Below, one piece after another: positions 8,506 through 15,234 of a stretch of DNA of 15,234 bases. Position 1 is the first letter of the stretch, and each line of letters opens with the position of its first letter. Both the position numbers and the translations under genes were made by a program. The notes beneath the pieces were generated by a model. It searched no databases and was not told the origin of the DNA. It saw only the letters and a program-made list of their open reading frames with translations. The stretch is from Asterionellopsis glacialis. Its lineage: Eukaryota; Bacillariophyta; Plagiogrammaphyceae; Rhaphoneidales; Asterionellopsidaceae. The stretch spans positions 19,815 through 35,048 of the forward strand of contig WKLE02000400.1 of the NCBI GenBank assembly GCA_014885115.2, read 5' to 3'.

Positions 8506-8817
8506 TCAATTCATCACTCTCGGAGAATCACTTCGAAGACACGCTGACCCAATAATGCGAAGGATCGGAGTCGTATGGTACTTCAACCGTTCGGGTTGAG
8601 CAACTCCGCAGCGTTTTGCCTTTGCCAAAAGACGCGGAGTTTCGCTGAGCTCGCCGATTACAGAAATACGGTAAAGATGTTCAACGGACGTCGTCTGGCC
8701 GGCGAAGTACAAATATCCCCAATCCTCATCTGTAGAACCTACATCACTCCTGCTCGGATTTTGTCCGTCGCTCTGTTTCTTGGACCAGCAGATGAAGTTT
8801 TTGAGGTAAACTTTGTT
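8506..8817 (-). pseudogene. Possible exon or gene fragment, open frame without a clear start
   Basis: The minus-strand frame is open from 8817 to the stop at 8506-8508, about 103 codons. It has protein-like composition and codon choice: an Asp/Ser-rich segment (STDEDWGYLYFAGQ), then SVEHLYRISVIGELSETP and a basic stretch (LLAKAKRC). There is no ATG at its head; the first start-like codon is a TTG at 8712, so it would need an upstream exon. The plus strand is also open across 8575-8859 (94 codons from an ATG), so the coding strand is not certain. The stretch is visibly GC-richer than its surroundings. I do not recognise the protein; it may be the last exon of a broken or partial gene. Confidence 0.35.
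8584..8641. repeat. Two adjacent hairpins in the GC-richer island
   Basis: CAACC-GTTCG-GGTTG (8584-8598) is a perfect 5-bp stem. Three bases later AACTCCGC (8602-8609) pairs exactly with GCGGAGTT (8634-8641), and inside it TTTTG pairs with CAAAA around a 7-base loop. Both lie inside the frames open on both strands, so they may only reflect coding constraint. Confidence 0.5.
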
Positions 8818-8859
8818 CTAAGATATTGTGATGACAGACCTCCAGAATGGGTTCAATAA

Positions 8860-9260
8860 TACTCCAGCATATTATCACTTACTGGATGATTGTCATTTGA
8901 AACAATATGAAAGGATGCTTCTAATTCATTCATTTTGTTTTTAAGGTATCTTGGACAATGTGCAATTTCAATTTCAGTTTGCAATTGTTGATATAGAAAA
9001 ATGGTTTCTTGTTCCTTGCGTAATGGTCAAACAGTTGTTACTAGTAGAGTAACATTCACCATTAAGATTTTACAGATGCTCAAACTGGTTTCTGGGTGCT
9101 GTACCTGAATATACAGAAAATATTTGGTAGGTACATATTATAAAAAATGTCTTTCAGCATGGTTCAAAAATTATCCTGTCAATAGAGATCCTGCTGATAA
9201 AATGATAGTGAATAGAACTCTTAGAGACCTTGAGCAACAAATAAAATGAATGTCTTAGTG
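8860..9260. other. AT-rich accessory DNA, no intact gene
   Basis: Short protein-like scraps occur on the plus strand, for example WFLGAVPEYTENIW before a stop near 9128-9130, and AWFKNYPVNRDPADKM running to a stop at about 9247-9249 in another frame. They may be remnants of one decayed coding sequence, but nothing is recognisable and confidence is low. Confidence 0.3.
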
Positions 9261-9500
9261 ACTATAGCACTAACTTTAAAGTATCCTAGTACTAAAAAAA
9301 ATTCTATCAAAAATATTGGTGTCAATAGATGGATGGGTTGAAATGTCATTACCAAGTACAGTCCATACCCACAAATAAGTAACTATAGCACTAACTTTAA
9401 AGCATCCTAGTACTAAAAAATTCTATCAAACATATTGTTGTCAATAGATGGATGGGTTGAAACGTCATTACCAAGTACAGTCCACTCCCACCAATAAGAA
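9261..9500. repeat. Two-copy tandem repeat, about 121 bp per unit
   Basis: Copy 1 is 9261-9381 and copy 2 is 9382-9500. Both start ACTATAGCACTAACTTTAAA and are identical apart from a few substitutions and a length change in an A-run (8 against 6). The end of each unit contains TA-CAGTCCA, the left terminus of the MITE at 9478, so the duplication took in a transposon end. Confidence 0.9.
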
Positions 9501-9778
9501 ATGCTCAACATATTCCAAACTTGAAATTTCTTAGTTTCTAGCAAAATTCCAAGCTCTAAATGATGTTGAAATCATGACATTACAAATTACAAATTAGCCT
9601 TATATATAAAAAATAAATGTCATCTTTTTCTTGTTGAAGATTCTTCTAACCCTAGCCCTAAAATGTGCAAAATAACAAATGATGCAATTTTTCAAGCTTA
9701 GAATTTCTTATTTAGGACAAAAATTCCAAGCTTGATCTAAGAAATGCATCATTTCTTGTTGGTGGTGGGCATGGGCTG
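9478..9778. mobile_element. MITE of Tc1/mariner type, 301 bp, TA target duplication
   Basis: The left end CAGTCCACTCCCACCAATAA (9478-9497) and the reverse complement of the right end, CAGCCCATGCCCACCACCAA, share CAGYCCAYNCCCACC, and the next bases (AAGAAATG) also match. TA dinucleotides flank both ends (9476-9477 and 9779-9780), as expected of Tc1/mariner insertions. There is no coding capacity. Inside, a roughly 37-bp segment (9521-9557, ending ATTCCAAGCTC) recurs in direct orientation at 9697-9733. It could have been moved by a transposase like the one remaining at 1-1585, but the termini of that element are not visible. Confidence 0.7.
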
Positions 9779-9779
9779 T

Positions 9780-9911
9780 AAAAAATTATTAAAGCAAGAT
9801 GATAGACTTTTTTCTAAGCTGGCAGAGGCTGGAGAAGACAGGCAGAAGCAGCTGATGATGGACAGGTTTTGTGTAGAAGAGTGTCTGTACACCATACCCA
9901 TACCATACTAG
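9780..9911 (+). pseudogene. Short decayed coding fragment next to the MITE
   Basis: An open frame of about 43 codons, ending in TAG at 9909-9911, reads as a charged, helix-like segment (LFSKLAEAGEDRQKQLMMD). It lacks its own start, and the MITE abuts its 5' side. It may be part of an old transposon or host gene; no family is recognised. Confidence 0.3.
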
Positions 9912-10004
9912 AGACAATTTTCAATGAGAAAAAGAGCTCCTTTTAGTGCTTGTTTTGTGCACATGACATTGAAATCAATCAAGCATTGAATTACCTATTC
10001 ATCT

Positions 10005-10036
10005 ATCAGAATTAAACACCATCAGAATTAAACACC
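10005..10036. repeat. 16-bp exact tandem duplication
   Basis: ATCAGAATTAAACACC occurs twice head to tail (10005-10020 and 10021-10036). It is a simple duplication in AT-rich DNA. Confidence 0.9.
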
Positions 10037-10728
10037 ATCTTGTATATACATGGAACCTTGAAAGCACGTGAATAAAGCATGAGATGCAAAAAAATGACCA
10101 AGTAAAAAAATAACATGTAATTTATTGTAAATCAATAATGTACTCGCAACTGATATAAAATAAATTATATGGAGTTTAAGCAATAATCTTCAAGTGAAAT
10201 ATTAAATTTAGAAATTAGAATTTGATTTGTTGTTGCTGGCCTGTTGGTTGGTTTTTGAAATACAATAACATAGATCTTTCTTATTTTTACTTCCTACTAC
10301 TATATTTTATTGTTTTTCTGTTCTCGATTGCACTAATCTACAATCAACTACACCAATTTCTCCTTTTACATCATTTAATATTAAATTAACTTATTTTTAT
10401 AATAATTGGCCTAGATACTTCCAGAAGATTGATTGTTGATGTTTGATTTGTAGTAGTACAGTACCTACAGTGGTAGTGTTATTCAAAAATAGAAGATCAT
10501 TTTTTTTCAACTTCACGTAAGTTCAAAGTTTACATGTCAATCAACTTGCCATTGTTAAATATTTTTCTGACTCTATTTTATTTTTCCCTATGTTTCCATT
10601 CTTGTGGTGGGTGGGAAACTCTGCTTCCTTTCAAAAGTTAAACCACACAAAAGTGAAATCTTGAAATCTGAGTCACTTTTTGTAACTGCAGGTGTGAATT
10701 CAATTTTTAGGGGCATCCCCACAAATGA
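10037..10728. other. AT-rich spacer, no gene seen
   Basis: Low-complexity AT-rich sequence with many stops in all frames. No RNA gene, transposon end or long repeat is evident. Confidence 0.5.
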
Positions 10729-11149
10729 TTGTCAAACTCTGGAAATGGATTCCCCTCCCTGTCAACAATAATGTTAAATAAGGAAATACCAGAAATAGTT
10801 AGAGAAACAAAAAATATGATAAAAAGACATTGGCACAGCACTCAGGAACACTCAAAATCACAAGAAAAGCAAGTTTTGTCAAATTTAGCACAACAACAGT
10901 CCAAATTAATGTACAAGACATGCTTAAAACACAATAACCTACCATTATCATTTTATACCATTGATAAATGCGTGCATGAGGGTGCATCAAAGTGCTTTGC
11001 TGAGTTGCTACCATGCATTGTTACGCCAATGTTAATGGTGTGCAACAACGAGTGAATTCCATGCAGAAGCAGTGAACGAGTATTATGAAGCAGGCAAACA
11101 AAAAAGAAGAGGTATAAAGCATAAGCTAGATTCTGACAAATTCACGTAG
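10729..11149 (+). pseudogene. Frameshifted coding remnant of unknown family
   Basis: The plus frame from 10729 to the stop at 11053-11055 encodes about 108 residues without a proper ATG at its head: an Ile/Glu-rich start, a Lys/Gln-rich helix (SKSQEKQVLSNLAQQQSKLM), then YTIDKCVHEGASKCFAELL. Just after this stop, a second frame (11054-11149, shifted by one base) continues in the same style with EFHAEAVNEYYEAGKQKRRG and ends in a clean stop. The two read as one protein broken by a 1-bp indel around 11050. A further ATG at 10771 could start a shorter form. I do not recognise the family; the AT-rich, repeat-laden setting suggests a transposon-derived gene. Confidence 0.4.
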
Positions 11150-11179
11150 CAAAAAGCATAGCTGAGAAAAAGAGAGAGA

Positions 11180-11326
11180 GAGCACTATAATGTGCTCGTT
11201 TTTCCAGCCAAAAGTGATATCTTTCGTAGGTCTGTACCAATTTGTACAGCAGAGGTATCATTGCATACCAGGAAAAACCAGCACTAAAAGGTGCTCTCAG
11301 GAGCCAATAGAAGTGCTCGTTTCTCC
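11180..11326. repeat. Repeated GTGCTC hairpins
   Basis: GAGCAC-TATAAT-GTGCTC (11180-11197) is a perfect 6-bp stem with a 6-base loop. AGCAC-TAAAAG-GTGCT (11280-11295) is a related stem with the same loop length. GTGCTCGTTT then TTCC or CTCC recurs at 11192 and 11313. The pattern suggests a small diverged repeat. Confidence 0.5.
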
Positions 11327-12210
11327 GGACAATTTCTTTTCTTTTCATAGGTTATGAGTTGAAACTTTACTGATCACACAAAAAATTACACTGTGGGGTC
11401 ATTTTCTGACCGTCAACCGAAAGAGCAAAGAGGCGCGTCATTGATGTTCCTGATTTGCAAATTCAACGAATCAGAACCCCCCCGTCTGTGATCCTACTTC
11501 GAGAATTTATTTATGTAAATCGGACGTATTTCCCCGTCAGAGACATATGAATTTGGGTGAAGATTCAAGATTCAAGTTGTTGATACTCCGCAGATGCTAC
11601 ATCATCTATGATGTCTCTTCTCCGTTCCACACTCCGGGCAAAAGTACTTGAATTTATAGCATGACATTGTCTTACGTCATCGAACTTGTACTAATACTTC
11701 CCGATGATTTGTCGAGCGACAGGATGTATCCAAAGACCGAGTACTTTTATTTTCCTACAAATATTGCGTCAACGGTACTTCCGAATTTTGATTCGGCACT
11801 CATTGGTGGATATGGAGTATCGCTCAGAGAACAGCTTATGGTTTTATATCATTGGTCTAACGGGACTTGTCGGAAGTTCTGCAGTATGAATAAATTAGTA
11901 CATATTTGAACAGCCTAAGTACGTCAGAGAAGTACCGGTTCATCTATGATATTTCACACTACCTCCATGTATTTAAAAACAACAGTGAATCGCAAGCTCT
12001 TGCATACCTGCTTGTACAGGTACAGACCCAGAGGTGAACTACCTAGTATACATTCTACATGGAAGCTATCTAAGGACCAAAACTGAAACAGGTACGTGGA
12101 AGCACCTTTAAATCAATAGTGCGTATTGTTTATTTGTACATACGACAAAGTAGTTAAACAAACTCAGTTCCCGAACCAATGCAATATATTCTCAACAAAT
12201 AACATATTGT
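11327..12210. other. Intergenic, no supported gene
   Basis: Open frames here (for example 11661-11909) overlap one another in two frames and look like chance. A small perfect hairpin CCGAAT-TTTG-ATTCGG lies at 11781-11796, and weak GTAC-type words (CAGGTACAG, CAGGTACGTG) at about 12017-12096 resemble the clusters at 1905 and 3599. Confidence 0.4.
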
Positions 12211-12212
12211 AG

Positions 12213-12270
12213 AGCAACGTGACGCAGTGGTAACTGTTAGACAGAATCTGGATGGGGTTCTCGTACCCAG
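12213..12270 (+). other. tRNA-like A-box/B-box pair, probably a relic
   Basis: TGACGCAGTGG (12220-12230) differs at one base from the tRNA A-box TGGCNNAGTGG. GGTTCTCGTACC (12256-12267) resembles the B-box GGTTCGANTCC with one extra base. The spacing suits an RNA polymerase III type-2 promoter. The acceptor and D stems do not pair, so this is not a working tRNA; a decayed tRNA or SINE head is possible, as is chance. Confidence 0.25.
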
Positions 12271-12738
12271 ATGCATTCTTCTCGTATGTTGACGCGGTAC
12301 TAGTCACTTGACACGAAGTGTCACCAAGAAAAAATTCTGCCGAAATTTCGCCAAGAAACCACAAACTGCCGAACAAAACAGTGTGCATTTCTGACCGAAA
12401 TTAGTTACCGGTTACCAAGCAGCCCACTAGTAGAACCACATTGTTCTTTCCGCGGCGCGACAACTAGGTCCTACGTTGTATCGAACACTCTTTGTTGTGT
12501 CTTTATCATCCATCACCGGGAAGGATAAGAGCAGTTCTCAAAAGTGCCCATTCCTGCATTACATCAACGATTCATTTCGTTTCTCTCTAGACTAAAGAGA
12601 GACTAACAATAGAGTCATCCTCCGATAGAACACTTCCTCAGAGTGAACTTCCGTAGTTTTCCGCGGAGGCGATTCTACGTTGTTTTTACACATATTACAT
12701 TGTTTGATACACATACAAAATAAACTTTGTTTGACACC
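12271..12738 (+). promoter_or_regulatory. Upstream region and 5' leader of the gene at 12739
   Basis: It becomes GC-richer towards the gene and contains a hairpin in which CTCTCT pairs with AGAGAG around AGACTAA, at about 12584-12602. No TATA box can be named with confidence. The minus-strand open frame overlapping 12164-12388 looks like chance. Confidence 0.3.
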
Positions 12739-13191
12739 ATGAGTTTCGAAGATAATGATTATGAAGGTGCTGCTCGTTTCATGAGTGACTTTCACCATGA
12801 TAGACATAAGTCAAGATCATTCAAACTGGATGTGATTCATGAAGCACTAGAAGATTCAGTAGGTGATGCAGAGAAGAGTCTTTTTCATTTTCCACGAAAA
12901 CTCTCGAAGAAACAAGCATCCACGTGTCTCGCAGAACTTGTAGTAGAAGCAGGAGATGATCATCAATCTTCCTTGACACACCCAGTCGTTGGAGGAACAT
13001 CACCATGCACAGAAGAAGATGAGGCAGGAGGAGGATCTTCATCGGCATGTCCATGGGGTCATTTCATTGTGGATGATAGCGATAGACACTTGAATCGTGG
13101 TAGAAAACGCACGATTCCTCTTCATCCACGGAGTAAAAATGTATGGCAACCACCAAAACGTTGGAGAACCATGTCTTCCACATCAGCATAG
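12739..13191 (+). CDS. Small protein of unknown function with PWGHFIVDD motif
   Basis: A 150-residue soluble protein without signal peptide or membrane segment. The start is the ATG at 12739, with an A at -3; a TTG four codons upstream is less likely. Residues 1-45 are acidic with one likely helix (FKLDVIHEALEDSVGD). Residues 50-62 are basic (FPRKLSKKQ). A Glu/Gly/Ser-rich linker (90-103) leads to ACPWGHFIVDD (103-113), a compact hydrophobic motif that could be a short docking motif. The tail (116-143) is rich in Arg and Lys with paired Trp residues (NRGRKR as a possible nuclear signal; KNVWQPPKRWR). The layout suggests a small nuclear or regulatory adaptor, but I do not recognise a family, and the function is open. 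Codon use and the Cys/Trp-containing motifs support real coding. Confidence 0.65.
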   Translation: MSFEDNDYEGAARFMSDFHHDRHKSRSFKLDVIHEALEDSVGDAEKSLFHFPRKLSKKQASTCLAELVVEAGDDHQSSLTHPVVGGTSPCTEEDEAGGGSSSACPWGHFIVDDSDRHLNRGRKRTIPLHPRSKNVWQPPKRWRTMSSTSA

Positions 13192-13560
13192 CAGGAGCTT
13201 TCATAGCTTTTGCTTGTAGTTTTGTTGTTGTTGTATCTTTCTCTCTCTTTTTTGTACATATGAAAAACCCAATTTTGATTTCTCCCAATGACTGCGTGAT
13301 ATGAAAAATTGCTACGATAGCTAGCTAGTACGCGCGACTGTTCTGTATGTGCTCATCACAACTGCAACATCGCTGCCCTACAAAATATCAATGCTAACCT
13401 TTTGGCTGCTATAAATATGAATGTATCATCTTTTTTAGCGCCCCAAACCTATATATATGTTGGTGTCTGTGTTTATGTCCAGTAACAACCAATGGTCTTT
13501 CAATGGACAATTTTTGGAAAGTTGATTTCATGAATTTTTTTGATGTAGACTAAATTATTA

Positions 13561-13578
13561 AAACAGCTTATGCTGTTT
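13561..13578. repeat. Perfect 7-bp hairpin
   Basis: AAACAGC-TTAT-GCTGTTT, with a 4-base loop, lies about 370 bp after the stop of the gene at 12739. It could sit in its 3' flank; the role is unknown. Confidence 0.6.
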
Positions 13579-13979
13579 GTAAACTATGAGTACCGCCTTA
13601 TAACAACATCGATCTAGTACTTTCTTTCTATCATCTTGACTGCCTGCCCTCATTTAAGTACTCAGCACTATGTTATGTTCCAATTATATGCATTGAAAAT
13701 TCGAACTCATCTGTCTGCCATTCCAAACTTTATACTGTAGAGATTATATATGACGCAAATGCAGATTTGTTTGCTGATACATTGCGGTATTGCTGTCTAT
13801 CTCTACTAGCTCTAAAAAACAATGTCATCTATCATTCACCCTGGGGTGCCATGATGTGCCTATTTTCTCTCTCTCTTCATCTCCTCCAATTACATTGCAA
13901 GGCGAACTGCATCACTAAAATAGAAGAATTCATAATTTTGGTTTTCTAGTTATATTGCCTTTCTCGCCTTTGATGGAAC

Positions 13980-14034
13980 TTTGGGTGTACTTGTTTTCAT
14001 TCTTGTCTATGCAACATGTGGGAAAACACCCAAA
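13980..14034. repeat. Inverted repeat, 9-bp arms
   Basis: TTTGGGTGT (13980-13988) is the exact reverse complement of ACACCCAAA (14026-14034), with 37 bases between. No other transposon hallmark is seen. Confidence 0.5.
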
Positions 14035-14590
14035 AGTCAAGGAGAAGGTAAACATTTAAGCACTGCACTTATTCGATAGATAAAAGGTCTCGGTAAAGAG
14101 TATCGAGGCATCGACAGATTTACAGTACACATCTGAAATTTCAATGCCCTCCTACAATCCAAGAGCGAACTTAACCAGCAAACTGCAACAATATCAGTTG
14201 CTAAGCACTCAATATCAAAGTATCAACGAGGACTAAAAAATAGCACACGAGCAATATGTCAATATCTTCGGAAAGTTAATAACAAGGAAGGAGTAAACAT
14301 GATACTTCTGCATCTAGTTAGCCTTTACGTCTCACATTATTATGCACCTTTATTTTATTTAGTCAGCTACGCGTACCGATTTTTCTCGTCCTAACGGAGA
14401 CTTCAAGTCTTGAAATGGCAGTCAAAGTGTGATACCCAACTACCCTTGCCATCAAGCGTCATCATTGTTAAAATACGAAATTATTTTTATTTATAAAACT
14501 ATATCTCTTCTTTTGCAGTTTTGCTCTCTAATTTTTCTCGATTGTGTTGTTTTCAGGTCTTCTCCAGTCCTTGGTAGATGTAATGCTTAT

Positions 14591-15097
14591 TTATTCTTCG
14601 AGAAAGAGATCGAGATCACCAACTCCTCCAGCATTATACACATTAGTGTAGCCCAAGTCCTTTAATTTCTGGCAAGCCTTACTTGCGCGACCTCCCTTTG
14701 CACAGAATACCACGTGATTTGCGTCCTTGTCGGGTAGATCCTTGCCTACCATGTCTTGGTCACACTCCCCAAGTAGATATTTAGCAGCAACAAAGGGCTT
14801 GGAGCACTGAGCTTGTTCGATTTCGTCTGGGTCTCTGACGTCGACATATATGACATTTTCTTTCGTTGACACATCCTTGAGGAAAGTCTTATCTTCAATA
14901 CCAAACATCGTCTTACGTACTCCATAGGAAGGGTCGGACATGAAGAGGACATGATTGGATCCATGGATTTGTCTCATGTTTCTAGATAAATGTGCCGTAT
15001 GAATTCTGGTCGGTGCAAACGCCATGGTCCTTGAAATTGCCGGAGAAGCGATCGCACTCGCCAAGTAAATTCTTGTCCCCATTGAGAGATACTTCAT
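14591..15097 (-). CDS. Single-domain rhodanese-like protein, probably plastid-targeted
   Basis: A rhodanese-fold protein (sulfurtransferase or sulfur-carrier type), 168 residues from the ATG at 15097. The TTG five codons upstream is not needed. The N-terminus is a bipartite plastid presequence: signal peptide MKYLSMGTRIYLASAIASPA, then MAFAPTR with Phe27 at the ASAFAP-type cleavage site and a basic transit part (RIHTAHLSRNMRQ). The rhodanese core runs from about 62 to 168: NVIYVDVRDPDEI (the DVR strand, 81-93), the active-site loop CAKGGRAS with catalytic Cys132 and Arg137 (CxxGxR), then LGYTNVYNAGGVGDL closing the fold. A complete CxxGxR loop suggests a catalytically competent protein. Length suits single-domain plastid rhodaneses; the acceptor and pathway are not predictable. 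It stands alone, with a gene-poor region downstream. Confidence 0.9.
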   Translation of the reverse strand: MKYLSMGTRIYLASAIASPAISRTMAFAPTRIHTAHLSRNMRQIHGSNHVLFMSDPSYGVRKTMFGIEDKTFLKDVSTKENVIYVDVRDPDEIEQAQCSKPFVAAKYLLGECDQDMVGKDLPDKDANHVVFCAKGGRASKACQKLKDLGYTNVYNAGGVGDLDLFLEE

Positions 15098-15234
15098 ATT
15101 TTTATCGTCCAAGTTAATACTCTAGAGAGTAATTAATAGATTGAATTATTGCTTTTGATTTCTCTTGGTAGAAAAATAATGAGGTTACGCTTACTATTTG
15201 ATATTCGGGGTATGTTTTGTGGCTTCCTGCACCT
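15098..15234 (-). promoter_or_regulatory. Upstream region of the rhodanese gene, cut by the window edge
   Basis: AT-rich leader or promoter DNA. A perfect short hairpin TACTCT-AG-AGAGTA lies at 15118-15131, about 20 bp upstream of the ATG. No defined promoter motif is recognised. Confidence 0.35.

Larger units (their letters stand above)
13192..14590. other. Gene-poor interval
   Basis: About 1.4 kb with no convincing gene. It must hold the 3' ends of the flanking convergent genes. Short open frames at 13767-13949 and 14429-14665 are AT-rich and lack protein features; the second overlaps the rhodanese gene. Two inverted repeats are listed separately. Confidence 0.5.

Noticed and set aside
9261..9500. 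CRISPR-like or satellite array
   Set aside because: Only two long copies with no spacers; it is a simple tandem duplication.
11661..11909. Possible small gene
   Set aside because: Two overlapping frames are equally open, with no domain, signal or neighbour support.
12213..12270. Functional tRNA gene
   Set aside because: Acceptor and D stems do not pair and the B-box has an extra base.
13767..13949. Short plus-strand open frame
   Set aside because: Starts with a non-ATG codon, AT-rich hydrophobic content and no upstream context; looks like chance.
14429..14665. Short plus-strand open frame overlapping the rhodanese gene end
   Set aside because: Overlaps a confident gene antisense and has no protein features.

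Overview
The window looks like nuclear DNA of a diatom. Two minus-strand genes carry the diatom type of bipartite plastid presequence: a signal peptide followed at once by a phenylalanine-centred ASAFAP-like site (CSG-FTPS in the transporter at 6778-8154, MAFAP in the rhodanese at 14591-15097). Genes are mostly intronless, intergenic DNA is AT-rich, and transposon debris fits a stramenopile. No prokaryotic signals such as operons, Shine-Dalgarno sites or CRISPR arrays are visible. The genus cannot be settled from the sequence alone.

Layout. 1-1585 is a decayed mariner-type transposase cut by the left edge. 1900-2020 and 3599-3860 are two clusters of the self-complementary word TACCWGGTAC; between them is an intact gene (2375-3019) for a small secreted, cysteine-rich, acidic, probably GPI-anchored surface protein. 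4135-6608 is a plus-strand gene for a sorting nexin-like protein (PX domain plus long helical BAR-like region); its 5' end is blurred by two undetermined bases and a probable short intron. Convergent to it, 6778-8154 encodes a probably plastid-targeted EamA/DMT transporter.

8500-12200 is an accessory stretch: a GC-richer island open on both strands (8506-8859), a 121-bp tandem duplication (9261-9500), a 301-bp MITE with TA target duplications (9478-9778), scraps of decayed coding sequence (9780-9911, 10729-11149) and several hairpins. 12739-13191 encodes a small acidic/basic protein of unknown function. 13192-14590 is gene-poor. 14591-15097 (minus) encodes a probably plastid-targeted single-domain rhodanese.

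The genes do not form an obvious pathway. The shared theme is trafficking and compartments: a membrane-remodelling sorting nexin, a plastid membrane transporter, a plastid sulfur-transfer-type protein and a surface protein. I find no convincing multi-gene novel system. The strongest oddities are the paired palindromic GGTACC clusters around the surface-protein gene, the divergent PX/BAR protein, and the MITE whose terminus lies inside a tandem duplication.
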